Shown here: positions 53,000 through 62,000 of the stretch, piece by piece | Numbering within the stretch: position 1 is the first letter of the stretch | How the letters are laid out: every line of letters begins with the position of its first letter | Assembly (NCBI GenBank): GCA_964612925.1 | Contig: CAZTFU010000007.1 | Span: 1 to 64,000, forward strand | Reading direction: 5' to 3' | DNA length: 64,000 nucleotides | Source of the DNA: Phil1 sp964612925 | Lineage (GTDB): Bacteria > Bacillota > Clostridia > Christensenellales > CAG-138 | The notes under the pieces: generated by a model | Database searches by the model: none | The model's input: only the letters and a program-made list of their open reading frames with translations | What the model was told of the DNA's origin: nothing | Made by a program: the position numbers and the translations under genes

Positions 53000-53769
53000 A
53001 GCATCCCCTTTATCAATGTTTTGCGTGCAAAATGAGCGCGCATCAATACTAATAAATTTACAACTTCTTTTGCCTTATTGCAATGGCGCTTGCGGCTTTC
53101 TTTGCCAAACTGAATATGTTCTTTACACAAATATGCGGTTTCTTAATGTTTTCTTTACATGAAGAAGCCAAGCTGTACCCTACGGCGGGTTGAGCACCTT
53201 CTCGGTCGGCTTGCGCATTACGCCCTCTCGGTCACGGCCTGCACCTTCGAGCGCTCTCCGTTACCTCCGCATAAGGCATACTCTAAAGGGCATCCCAACT
53301 GCTGTATGAATGTGCTATAAGCTTGTATTGTGCATCGGCTAACGCCGTAGTTGATTATGTGCTAAGAGCTTCTGTTGCTTTTTATTGCAGGGCGGGCTGA
53401 AGGGAGGGAAGGGTCCCTCCCTTGGAGCCCCCCTGCACCCCCTCCCAACCTACCCTCGCACGCTATGCGCGGGGCAAACGAGGTAAGATAGGAGGAGCAT
53501 AGCCGAGTTACTGTGGCGGTTTGCTCCCGCTGTAGGGCATAACCTCCATCCCTTGCACAGCGGCTCCGCCGCAGGTGCTTTGAGTGGGAGGCAAACTGAC
53601 CAAACGAGCCTCCGCCTTGGCTCCCCTTTGGGGGAGCTGTTACCGAAGGTGACTGAGAGGGCACGAGGCTATGCGTTGCGTCTTCACGCCCTCTCAGTTA
53701 CGGCTTGTGCCGCCAAGTATAGTGAAAACGTTCGCTTACACTCACGGTAAAGAGCGAAGAAACTTTATT
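53000..53769. repeat. Non-coding, repeat-rich intergenic region
   Basis: No gene. It contains a perfect hairpin AAGGGAGGGA/TCCCTCCCTT (53400-53423), an imperfect inverted repeat of GTGACTGAGAGGGC (near 53650) with GCCCTCTCAGTTAC (near 53689), a related CCCTCTCGGTCACGG at about 53222, and two direct copies of a TATGTGCTA-AG-GCTT-like sequence near 53308 and 53356. Frames of the type PSQSPSVTAPPKG are familiar as false genes from dispersed intergenic repeats in gut Clostridia. It is probably a degenerate repeat cluster. Confidence 0.55.
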
Positions 53770-54813
53770 TTATTTTCCGCCCGCATTGTTCCCGCAGGAG
53801 GGCATAACAACTATTTTTGCAACGCGCCAGTTGTAGCCGAGTGCATCGGGCTCATCGTTTTTAACAAGCCATATTTGCCTGCCCGACATTTCGGTGTAAC
53901 GTTCATAACCGCCTATATCGACAACGAACAGATAAAACACTTCCTTATCGGGATATGTCTCTTTCAGGTATACATCAACCATATCTGATCCCTTTGACGT
54001 ATAAGCCATATCAAGTACTATGGATTTGTAATTCTTTTCGTATTCGTCAATATGATCGGTGCTTTTATAGTACCTAAAACCGTCCTCGGTATGGGTTATT
54101 TCGCCGTGCCACTTGTTTTTGCTGTATTCGCTGCTCTTTTTTATATCGGGCAGGGGCGTGTTGTCCGTGAAGTCGGCAAAGCAGACCTTCATCAAATCGC
54201 GCACGGCATCGTCACTTATTACGGTGTATATGCCGTCACTCCTTTCGCTCGGGTGTGTCCAACCGAGCTTGGTTATCATCCTGTACATAACGGTTGCAAG
54301 ATAAGCCGTATCGTTTATGTCGTGGTCGTTTTGCGAAGTCCACCAATATACTTCCGCGTCATCATTCTTGGCCGTAAGCGGATAAAGTTCCTGCAAAACG
54401 GGCAGCATTTCCGAAAATACGCTCTTTGCGGCGGCATATATATTCTTTTCATATGTTCCGCCCACATCCGTAGCATTTTCCATGGTAAACCAGCCGTATT
54501 CATACAAAAGCCGCTTAAGCTCGTTTGCGGATTCTACTCGATATTCAGGGTCGTCGGGAACATCCCACCAATAAATTACATCACTTTCGCTACCGACCTC
54601 AAGCTCAGCGGTTTCTTCGGGCACTGGCTCGAATGTTTGTTCTACAACGGGCTCGACCGTAGGCTCTATAGTAGGCTCAGACATTACCTCTGCCGTAGGC
54701 AAAGACGTCTGTGCGGCGGTAGGATCGGCTTCCGCAGGCTGAACGGGCTTTGCACAGGAGCAAAGCGCAAGTACGGCCAATAAAACAGCAATAAATTTAA
54801 CCGTTGCTTTCAT
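53770..54813 (-). CDS. Stalked lipoprotein, paralogue C
   Basis: A 347-residue lipoprotein; lipobox LCSC with C20 as first mature residue. A Thr/Pro/Glu stalk (SEPTIEPTVEPVVEQTFEP) spans about residues 30-75. The globular domain holds VCFADFTDNTPLPD and LVKNDEPDALGYNWRVAKIV. The ATG at 54813 follows AAGGAGGG. It lies 23 nt after paralogue D, whose signal and motifs are nearly the same, so the two are a tandem duplication distinct from the pair at 27.6-29.7 kb. Confidence 0.8.
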   Translation of the reverse strand: MKATVKFIAVLLAVLALCSCAKPVQPAEADPTAAQTSLPTAEVMSEPTIEPTVEPVVEQTFEPVPEETAELEVGSESDVIYWWDVPDDPEYRVESANELKRLLYEYGWFTMENATDVGGTYEKNIYAAAKSVFSEMLPVLQELYPLTAKNDDAEVYWWTSQNDHDINDTAYLATVMYRMITKLGWTHPSERSDGIYTVISDDAVRDLMKVCFADFTDNTPLPDIKKSSEYSKNKWHGEITHTEDGFRYYKSTDHIDEYEKNYKSIVLDMAYTSKGSDMVDVYLKETYPDKEVFYLFVVDIGGYERYTEMSGRQIWLVKNDEPDALGYNWRVAKIVVMPSCGNNAGGK

Positions 54814-54836
54814 GGTTATATCCCTCCTTTCATCTC

Positions 54837-55892
54837 TCAACAGCAATCGGACTCATCATATTCGCCAAAGCCCGCACTGTTTACAGAGCTTGGAAGTGTG
54901 ACCACCTTGGCAATGCGCCAGTTACAGCCGAGCGCATCGGGTTCATCATTCTTCACAAGCCATACACGCTGACCATTCATGTAGTTATAGCTTTCAAAGC
55001 CCGAAAATGTTACCAAAAGCAGGTAAAATACCTCCTTATCCTCGTACCCATCAAGCGTATCAAAATCCATGTCAAGCACCAGTGTATTGGTCGTAGGGGG
55101 ATTCTGGTCTTTAGAATCATCCTCTATATAGTATCTAAAGCCGTCCTCCGTATGGATAAACTGATCTTCATTATAGTATCGTGCTTTATTTATATCGGGC
55201 AGGGGCATATCGTCGGTAAAATCCGCAAAGCAAATCTTCATCAGTGCGCGTATATCCTCATCGGGCAGAATCGTCCATATAAGATGCTTATACCTGTTCG
55301 GGCATTTCCAATAATACTTAGTTATCATGCGGTACATTATGTGCGCGGCATATGCCTCATTATTTATATCGTGATCATTTATCACATTTGAAGAAAAAAC
55401 ATCCTTGTCGGCATTTTGAGGAGAAGGGCTTGCGAAAATTATAAACGGTGGCATTTCGGCAAACACGCTCTTTGCGGCGGCATACAATCTGTCCGTATAC
55501 TCACTTCTGTATTCGCTGTATATGTATGCCGATGTCCAATCCTGTTCATACAGCAGGGCGTTAATCTCATTCATGTTTTCAACCATGTACTCGCGGTCGT
55601 ATACGGGTATGCCCGTGTAAAGGGGTTCCGCCTCATCGGCCTGTGCCGTATTATCCAAGATTGCGTCGGAGGTTTCGATTTGTTCGGCGGTGGGTTCGGC
55701 CGATGGCAGAGCCGCGGGCTTACTTGTCGGCTCAACCGTGGGCTCTATGGTTGGTATAGCCGTTATCTCTGCCGTGGGCACGGATGACTGTTCGGCGGTA
55801 GACTCGGCTTGTGTCGGCTGAACAGGCTTTGCACAGGAGCAAAGCGTAAGTATGGCCAATAAAACGGCAATAAATCTAACTTTTGCCTTCAT
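54837..55892 (-). CDS. Stalked lipoprotein, paralogue D
   Basis: A 351-residue lipoprotein with signal RFIAVLLAILTLCSC and C20 as the lipidated residue. A Thr/Pro/Glu stalk (IPTIEPTVEPTSKP) is followed by the globular domain with ICFADFTDDMPLPD and LVKNDEPDALGCNWRIAKVV. First gene of the second lipoprotein pair, read from the promoter at 56067-56110. As with its paralogues, no catalytic motif is visible, and a ligand-binding or shielding role is only a guess. Confidence 0.8.
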   Translation of the reverse strand: MKAKVRFIAVLLAILTLCSCAKPVQPTQAESTAEQSSVPTAEITAIPTIEPTVEPTSKPAALPSAEPTAEQIETSDAILDNTAQADEAEPLYTGIPVYDREYMVENMNEINALLYEQDWTSAYIYSEYRSEYTDRLYAAAKSVFAEMPPFIIFASPSPQNADKDVFSSNVINDHDINNEAYAAHIMYRMITKYYWKCPNRYKHLIWTILPDEDIRALMKICFADFTDDMPLPDINKARYYNEDQFIHTEDGFRYYIEDDSKDQNPPTTNTLVLDMDFDTLDGYEDKEVFYLLLVTFSGFESYNYMNGQRVWLVKNDEPDALGCNWRIAKVVTLPSSVNSAGFGEYDESDCC

Positions 55893-56060
55893 GGTTATAT
55901 CACTCCTAAAAAGTTATTATGGTTAAAAAAGGTACACAAAAACTGAGTATTAGGTCCTCTGAGAACCGTTGCGGTTCAATTTCACCTCCCCTTGAACTTA
56001 TCCGCAAAAACAAGTATAAACACAAAGAAACCGAATGGCGGCCGCAAAAGCCACTCATCC
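55893..56060 (-). promoter_or_regulatory. Long leader of the second lipoprotein pair
   Basis: About 168 nt on minus. The first hairpin pairs GAGTGGC with GCCATTC (about 56031-56055); the second is the perfect GAACCG-CAA-CGGTTC (55963-55977), just after AAGGGGAGGTGAAATT. GGTTTCT follows hairpin 1 here as in the leader at 27428, but the 26-nt block itself is not preserved. Confidence 0.45.
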
Positions 56061-56066
56061 GATACT

Positions 56067-56110
56067 ATAATACCACAATATGCAGAATAAAAGTGTGAAC
56101 AGTTTATTAA
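56067..56110 (-). promoter_or_regulatory. Activator-type promoter of the second lipoprotein pair
   Basis: On minus: TTAATAAACTGTTCA (56110-56096), then TATTAT (56072-56067); predicted start near 56060, palindrome centre near -43. It is the third copy of the arrangement at 27379 and 48709. The remaining stretch 56111-56244 holds nothing I can identify. Confidence 0.6.
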
Positions 56111-56244
56111 CAGTTGCGCGAATCGGGCATGGTGCCGACATATGCTTCATCGGTTCCACCGCCCATTATCACGCCAAAGCAAAAGGGAAATTTCTCATGA
56201 AGGCGAAGTTTGCGTCATGGGCAAAGCATCTGTACGGCTTTACA

Positions 56245-56997
56245 CTAAACATACAACTCTATCTCCGCAATGAGCTTGCCCTTTTTGCTCTGCCCCGAAA
56301 TTTGCACGAATATGAACCTTCCGTGACCGCGCACGGATATTATGTCCCCCTGCGCGGGTGATGCGGCGGGACCCTTTGCCACGGCTCCGTTTACGAACAC
56401 ACGTTCTGATGAGAATAACTGCTGAGCCTGTGTGCGCGAAAGTTTGAACACCTGCGCAACAAGCGTATCAAGGCGCAAACTCGGTATGCGCACCGACAGG
56501 GCTTGCGTGCGGAACAGCTCTCCCTGCGGCACATCGGCACAGACGGTACAGTTCACGCTTGTGTGGCCCACCGATTCAAGCTCCGCGACAAAATACGGCG
56601 CAAGCGAAGCGTCAACAAAGGCATATGCCCGCTTGCCGCGCACGATGATGTCACCTATCTTTTCGCGCTCCACGCCAAGGTGCATAAGCGCACCGAGACA
56701 GTCCCTGTGAGTGAGCTCCAAAGAAAACTTTTCCCCACGCGGGGCGATTTCTATTATCTCTATGGGAAAATCGGTGCAATCCGTATCATCGTAAAAGCCA
56801 AAGCGAGCCATGCACCGCTCACACCCCTCTATGCCGCCGTACAATACATACGGCGTTGGCAGTGTGCGCGCACAGCTATTGAGCGCGGATTGCTCGCTCA
56901 GCGAAAGAAAGCCGCTGTATTCAAGGCTGCCGCGCCCGTCCGCACGGCGGGAAAGCTCAGTAAAACGCTTTTTCAGCAAATCAGTATCGTTCATCAT
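56245..56997 (-). CDS. YlmH-like S4-domain RNA-binding protein
   Basis: A 250-residue cytoplasmic protein. The N-terminal two thirds match YlmH (FLSLSEQSALNS, then YGGIEGCERCMARFGFYDD and LTHRDCLGALMHLGVEREKIGDI); the C-terminal S4 domain is at about 180-235 (LRLDTLVAQVFKLSRTQAQQLF). In other Firmicutes YlmH binds ribosomes or RNA and sits near division genes. Here it ends a peptidase run instead. The start is ATG at 56997 (or 56994). No Shine-Dalgarno sequence precedes it; TATAAT lies 6 nt before the ATG, so a leaderless mRNA is possible. Confidence 0.88.
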   Translation of the reverse strand: MMNDTDLLKKRFTELSRRADGRGSLEYSGFLSLSEQSALNSCARTLPTPYVLYGGIEGCERCMARFGFYDDTDCTDFPIEIIEIAPRGEKFSLELTHRDCLGALMHLGVEREKIGDIIVRGKRAYAFVDASLAPYFVAELESVGHTSVNCTVCADVPQGELFRTQALSVRIPSLRLDTLVAQVFKLSRTQAQQLFSSERVFVNGAVAKGPAASPAQGDIISVRGHGRFIFVQISGQSKKGKLIAEIELYV

Positions 56998-57115
56998 GAT
57001 TATATTATAATCCATCGCGCCTGTTTTCGCCATATGGGAATGACGGGGGAGGTGCGACTTTTGCTTTGCTCAACTGAAAAGGGGCGGAAATCCGCCCCAA
57101 AACTCCGTATTGCGC

Positions 57116-58903
57116 TTATATCGCACGAGTGTATTGCTTTAGCCATTCGCGCTCATCCTCTTCCATAAGCGGTGCAAGCGTGTCATACACAAAGCGATGG
57201 TATTCGTTGAGCATACGCTTGTCCTCATCGTTAAGCAGCGTAACGTCTATTGCGTCAAGGTCTATCGGCGCACAGGTAAGCGTTTCAAAATACATGAATT
57301 GGCCGTATTCGTTCTTTTCGCCTTTGCGGCAGACTATAAGGTTTTCGGTGCGTATGCCGTGACTGCCCTCTATATATATGCCGGGCTCGTCACTGGTTAT
57401 CATACCCTCCTCAAAAATGCAGGAATCGACCCTTTCGCCCGCCATTTTCCAGCGGAAATTGTTGGGTCCCTCATGCACGTTCAAAAGATATCCAACACCG
57501 TGACCCGTGCCGTGCTTATAATCAAGCCCCTCGGCCCACAACGGACCGCGTGCAAGCACATCAAGATTGCAACCGCGGCTTCCGTAAAGGAAACGAATGT
57601 TTGCAAGGTGAAGCATACTGCGAAGCACAAGTGCAAAATGCTTCTTTTCGTCATCGCTAAGCGGCCCCACGGCGATAGTGCGGGTTATATCCGTTGTGCC
57701 CTGATAGTATTGGCCGCCGCTGTCAACAAGCAAAAAGCCGTGCGGTTCAACCGTAAGGTCACTTTCCTCGGTGGGCGCATAGTGCGGCAGTGCCGCATGC
57801 GGGCCGTAGGCCGAAATGGTCGTAAAGCTGAGCCCAAGGTTGCCGCTTGTTGCGTATCTGAGCGAATCAAGCTTTGCCGCGGCCGAAAGCTCCGTCATCG
57901 GCTCCTTGCCGACGGTCTGCTTGACCCAACGCATAAAGCGGGTAACGGCAAGACCGTCCTTTATATGCGCCTTGCGCATGTTCTCTATCTCGGTCGGGTT
58001 CTTTATGGCCTTTTTGAGCTGCTCGGGGTTCATCTCGTCAACTATTATGGCCTTTTCGGAGAACTTCTTGTAAAGCGCATAGTTCACAAGTCCCGAACAC
58101 AACAGCACCGTATCACCCTCGTCATAGCGGGAAGCGAACGAGTATATATCATTATAGGGCAATATGGTCACGCCAAGCTGACGAATGTATTCCTTAACGC
58201 AGGAATGTATCCTGTCCCCGTTTGTGAACAGATAGGCCGCATCGCGCTCTATCACGGCATATGAAAGGAACACGGGGTTGCACTCAACATCGCCGCCGCG
58301 AAGGTTGAACAGCCATGCTATATCGTCAAGCGTGCTTAAAACGTGCGCATCGGCATCCTTCTGCTCCATTGTTTTGCGAATGTCGCTGAGCTTGTCCGCC
58401 ACGCTTACGCCAACGCTGTCCGTGCCCACAACGTATACGGGTGCAATGGGAAGCGCGGGTCTATCCTGCCATATCTCACCCACAAGGTCCATGTCCTCTT
58501 CTACGGTAATGCCCTTGGCATCGAGCAGTTTTTCCATATACATGGCCGCCTGTGCGGATACGGTGCGCCCGTCCATGCCAAGCACACTGCCCTCGGGAAG
58601 GGAGGCAAGGTATTCAAATACCGTGGGCACACCCTCTTCACCCATTTTCATAAGCTTTATGGGGGAACCCTTGAGCTGCTCTTCCGCCTGTATAAAGTAC
58701 CTGCCGTCAACCCAAAGGGCGGCATCGCTCATTGTAACGACAAGTGTGCCTGCGGAGCCCGTAAAACCCGACAGATACTCCCTTGCCTTAAAGTATGAAT
58801 TTACATATTCGGACAGGTGAAAATCGGCTGTCGGCACATAGTATGCGTCAACGCCCCTTTTCTGCATTTCGGCCCTAAGGCGTGAAAGTCTTTCGGCAAT
58901 CAT
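57116..58903 (-). CDS. Xaa-Pro aminopeptidase, long M24B form
   Basis: Cleaves N-terminal residues before proline. The protein has 595 residues, the three-domain type: two creatinase-like N-terminal domains, then the metal-dependent pita-bread domain with ligands in LVDSGGQY, GTTDITRT, GTGHGVGYLLNVHEGP, TSDEPGIY and YFETLT. The ATG at 58903 overlaps the preceding M42 stop by 4 nt, so translation is coupled. Cytoplasmic: no signal peptide. Confidence 0.93.
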   Translation of the reverse strand: MIAERLSRLRAEMQKRGVDAYYVPTADFHLSEYVNSYFKAREYLSGFTGSAGTLVVTMSDAALWVDGRYFIQAEEQLKGSPIKLMKMGEEGVPTVFEYLASLPEGSVLGMDGRTVSAQAAMYMEKLLDAKGITVEEDMDLVGEIWQDRPALPIAPVYVVGTDSVGVSVADKLSDIRKTMEQKDADAHVLSTLDDIAWLFNLRGGDVECNPVFLSYAVIERDAAYLFTNGDRIHSCVKEYIRQLGVTILPYNDIYSFASRYDEGDTVLLCSGLVNYALYKKFSEKAIIVDEMNPEQLKKAIKNPTEIENMRKAHIKDGLAVTRFMRWVKQTVGKEPMTELSAAAKLDSLRYATSGNLGLSFTTISAYGPHAALPHYAPTEESDLTVEPHGFLLVDSGGQYYQGTTDITRTIAVGPLSDDEKKHFALVLRSMLHLANIRFLYGSRGCNLDVLARGPLWAEGLDYKHGTGHGVGYLLNVHEGPNNFRWKMAGERVDSCIFEEGMITSDEPGIYIEGSHGIRTENLIVCRKGEKNEYGQFMYFETLTCAPIDLDAIDVTLLNDEDKRMLNEYHRFVYDTLAPLMEEDEREWLKQYTRAI

Positions 58904-59904
58904 CTGTGGGGAAGCTCCTTCCTTGCAAGGCAGGCGCAAACAAGCCTTACGGCGTTGTCAACATCCCGCATATCGACCGTTTCAACGGGGGTATGGATAT
59001 AGCGCGTGGGAACGGATATGCAGCCTGAAAGTATGCCGCGTGCAGTGCGCTGTATGGCGCCCGTGTCCGTACCGCCCGCACGGAGCACCTCACGCTGATA
59101 CGGAATGTCGTTTTCCTTGGCCGCGCCCTCTATAAACGCACGTACAACGGGAGGAACTATAACGGAACTGTCCATCACCTTTACCGTGGGGCCGTTACCC
59201 AATGATACGGCCATGCGGTTGCATTCGGGTATATCGCCCGTGCCCGTTACGTCAAGGCTTATGTTAAGGTCAGGTTCTATTGCGAATGCCGCAGGGCTTC
59301 CGCCGCGGCAGCCTACCTCTTCCTGCACGGTGAATACGGCATATACGTCATGCTCGCTTGTCATCTGCTTCATGGCCTCGGCAACTATTGCACAGCATAT
59401 CCTGTCATCCATTGCACCGCTTGCGGCATGGTTGCCCATTTCAACATAATTTGAAACATATACCGCCATATCGCCTACGGATACCAGCTTTTCGGCCTCT
59501 TCACGGCTTGAACAGCCTATGTCAATATAAAGCTCGGTGAACTTCACTTCGCTTACGCCGTGCTTTGAGGTGTTTTCAAAGTAGGTAACGCCGCGCACGC
59601 CGTTTTCGAACACAACCTCTCGTGCGGTGGAAATAACGGGGCTTACTCCGCCCACGTTTGCAACGCGCAGATAACCTTTCTCGTCAATGCTCACGACTAT
59701 AAAGCCGATCTGATCCATGTGGGCACTGAGCATTATGCGCTTGCCGCTTGTGCCGCGCTTGTGCGCGATAAGGTTGCCCATTGCATCACGGTATACCTCA
59801 TCCGCATAGGGGGCAACGTATTGCTTTATTACCTCGGCAACATTATCCTCCCTGCCGGAGGGACCGTATGCGCCAAGAATGTTTTTTACAGTAGTCTTAT
59901 CCAT
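58900..59904 (-). CDS. M42-family aminopeptidase, copy C
   Basis: A 334-residue TET/PepA-type peptidase, usually a dodecamer that trims peptides in the cytoplasm. Metal ligands are seen as H and D in SAHMDQIGF, D in GAMDDRICC, EE in VQEEVGCRG, D in SLDVTGTGD and H in TRYIHTP. All are present. GGTDTGAIQ precedes the last ligand, as usual. I prefer the ATG at 59904 (GAGGTG 8 nt away) to the TTG at 59910 that overlaps the previous stop. Confidence 0.93.
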   Translation of the reverse strand: MDKTTVKNILGAYGPSGREDNVAEVIKQYVAPYADEVYRDAMGNLIAHKRGTSGKRIMLSAHMDQIGFIVVSIDEKGYLRVANVGGVSPVISTAREVVFENGVRGVTYFENTSKHGVSEVKFTELYIDIGCSSREEAEKLVSVGDMAVYVSNYVEMGNHAASGAMDDRICCAIVAEAMKQMTSEHDVYAVFTVQEEVGCRGGSPAAFAIEPDLNISLDVTGTGDIPECNRMAVSLGNGPTVKVMDSSVIVPPVVRAFIEGAAKENDIPYQREVLRAGGTDTGAIQRTARGILSGCISVPTRYIHTPVETVDMRDVDNAVRLVCACLARKELPHR

Positions 59905-59906
59905 TA

Positions 59907-60929
59907 TCAAAGCACCTCATTGAATTTTTTGTTGCTCAAGAACGCATCCGCAAGTGCGTATGCGGCGTTTATGTCATCCGTATCGGCGATGCTTGCCGGG
60001 GTACGAATGTACCTGCACGGCACGGATATACAGCCCGTTTTGCAACCCGTGCGCACCCTTTGTACGTTTGCTTGGCCGCTTGTACGGCTTATGCCCTGCC
60101 GCGGCTGCCAACGAACGGAGGCCGCATTGGCGGTATCCGCAAGCGCCTTATACATCGCGGGGGAAACTATCGTGCCGCCGTCCATAAAGGATATCGCGGC
60201 ACCGTGACCAATTTTGGTAACAAAGCCCGTATCGGTATTCTCGGGCATGTCTGCCGCATCACAGCACTCGAGTATAAGCGCAACATCGGGCGCAACGGTG
60301 TATGCGGCCGCCGCCATGCCGCGAAGATCGATTTCTTCCTGCACGGTGAATACACCGTAGAAATCGCAGTCATATTCGTTTTCAATTAGGCGCATGAGTA
60401 TCGCACAGCCTATGCGGTTATCAAGTGCCTTGCCGAGTATCCGCTTGTCACCGAGTCGCTTGAATTTCGTGGCAAAGCCTATCCTGTCGCCGGGCTTTAC
60501 ATAGCTCAGCGCATCATCCTTATCCTTTGCACCTATATCAACAAACAGCTCCCTGTGGCCGAGCACGCTCCTTCTGTCCGCCATGGTTTGAAGGTGAATT
60601 GCCTTTGCGCCTATAACGCCCTCTATCATGTCGTCACCCACAAGCACGCGCTTTGATACCACCACACGCGGGTCTATACCGTACTGACCGTAGGCAAGCA
60701 GGCCGTTTTCAAGTGCGCCCATGACTATCATGCCCACTTCATCCATATGGGCGGAAACCATAACGCGCACACCCTCGCCCTTGCGGTGAACTATAAGGTT
60801 GCCCATGGAGTCCGTTTTCATCTCAAGGCCGGGTACTTTTTCAAGCTCAGCCTTTATATAGCGGCGCACACGGCCCTCATCGCCGGAAACACCTATAAGG
60901 TTTGACAGCTCCTCTATTCGTCCAAGCAT
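59907..60929 (-). CDS. M42-family peptidase, copy B, with altered metal site
   Basis: A 340-residue paralogue of its two neighbours. HMDEVGM, ALDNRIGC, VQEEIDLRG and the acidic ECCDAAD are kept. The last ligand is changed: CRYIRTPAS has Arg where copies A and C have His (YMHTS, YIHTP), and the usual GGTD-GAI motif before it reads RTSGQANVQ. It may therefore be inactive, have a different metal site, or act as a regulatory subunit in a mixed TET complex. ATG at 60929 follows GGGAGGA and overlaps the stop of copy A. Confidence 0.88.
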   Translation of the reverse strand: MLGRIEELSNLIGVSGDEGRVRRYIKAELEKVPGLEMKTDSMGNLIVHRKGEGVRVMVSAHMDEVGMIVMGALENGLLAYGQYGIDPRVVVSKRVLVGDDMIEGVIGAKAIHLQTMADRRSVLGHRELFVDIGAKDKDDALSYVKPGDRIGFATKFKRLGDKRILGKALDNRIGCAILMRLIENEYDCDFYGVFTVQEEIDLRGMAAAAYTVAPDVALILECCDAADMPENTDTGFVTKIGHGAAISFMDGGTIVSPAMYKALADTANAASVRWQPRQGISRTSGQANVQRVRTGCKTGCISVPCRYIRTPASIADTDDINAAYALADAFLSNKKFNEVL

Positions 60930-61960
60930 AGCTTTTCCTCCCAATCCGCACCAAGGTTCTCCGCAAAGCGCGCTATTACCTTGGCACAGTTTTTAAGCGT
61001 TGTAAGCGATATTTCCTCAACCGATGTGTGCATGTACCTCAGCGGCAACGAAATAAGCCCCGTGGGCACGCCGCCCATCTGAATCTGCGTGGCCCATGCA
61101 TCGGTGCCCGTGTGGGCGGGCGCAACATCGTATTCCCAAGGGATGTTCTGTTCGTCCGCGGCGGCGGTTATCATCTTGAACATCTTGGGGTGTATATTGG
61201 GACCGCAGGTTATTGAAACCTTGTTTATCTCTATCGCATCAAGCGGCCGTACACCCGGTGTGGGCGCATGGCAAACATCCATGGCTATGGCCATATCGGG
61301 CTTTGCGTTCCACACGCTTGCCCGTGCGCCGCCGCCGGCGGATTCCTCCTGCACGGTTGCGCAGAATATCACCTGACAGTCAAGCTTTACCCGCTTGAGT
61401 ATATCCATGGCCTCAAGCATTACGGTAACGCAGGCGCGGTCGTCAAACGTCTTGCCCGCAACTATGTTGTTTTTAAGCTTCATTGGAGGAAGCAATGAAA
61501 ACGTTACGTTGTCACCGATTTCAACAAGGCTTTTCACTTCGTCCGCGTCAAGCCCCGTATCGCACACCATATCGTCTATGGAGTAGGGCTTAAGCTCCTC
61601 TCCGTATACATGATTGAGCGCGGGCATAACGCCTATTGCGGCGTTTATGGGCCGCTTGCCGTGAACTATAACCTCACTGCCCGGAAGAACCCTCGGGTCA
61701 ACACCCGCAACCGAGCGTATGCGGATAAGTCCGTCATCCTCTATGTCGGTCACCATCATGCCGACCTCGTCCATATGCGCCTGAACCAGCAGCACGGGGC
61801 CGTGGTCACCGATACGCGCATATGTGTTGCCCATGGGGTCGATGAACACATCGTCCGTATAGGCTTTGTAGTATCCCTTGACCGCCTCGGACACGGCAAC
61901 TTCGTTGCCCGTTACGCCCGGCAGGGTAGTCAATGCGGATAGCACCTCAAATACATCCAT
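60914..61960 (-). CDS. M42-family aminopeptidase, copy A
   Basis: A 348-residue TET-type peptidase. Ligands: H and D in QAHMDEVGM, D in TFDDRACV, EE in VQEESAGGG, D in AMDVCHAP and H in LRYMHTSVE; the HTGTDAW motif is present. Complete and probably active. First of the three tandem M42 genes, which overlap or nearly touch; AAGGAG lies upstream. Confidence 0.93.
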   Translation of the reverse strand: MDVFEVLSALTTLPGVTGNEVAVSEAVKGYYKAYTDDVFIDPMGNTYARIGDHGPVLLVQAHMDEVGMMVTDIEDDGLIRIRSVAGVDPRVLPGSEVIVHGKRPINAAIGVMPALNHVYGEELKPYSIDDMVCDTGLDADEVKSLVEIGDNVTFSLLPPMKLKNNIVAGKTFDDRACVTVMLEAMDILKRVKLDCQVIFCATVQEESAGGGARASVWNAKPDMAIAMDVCHAPTPGVRPLDAIEINKVSITCGPNIHPKMFKMITAAADEQNIPWEYDVAPAHTGTDAWATQIQMGGVPTGLISLPLRYMHTSVEEISLTTLKNCAKVIARFAENLGADWEEKLCLDE

Positions 61961-62000
61961 AAGCGTGTCTCCTTCTTTAATATAACGGTTTATTGTAAAA

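Noticed and set aside
53362..53664. A 100-codon minus-strand frame beginning PSQSPSVTAPPKG
   Set aside because: This kind of translation comes from intergenic repeats; the stretch has strong hairpins, no ribosome binding site and biased composition.
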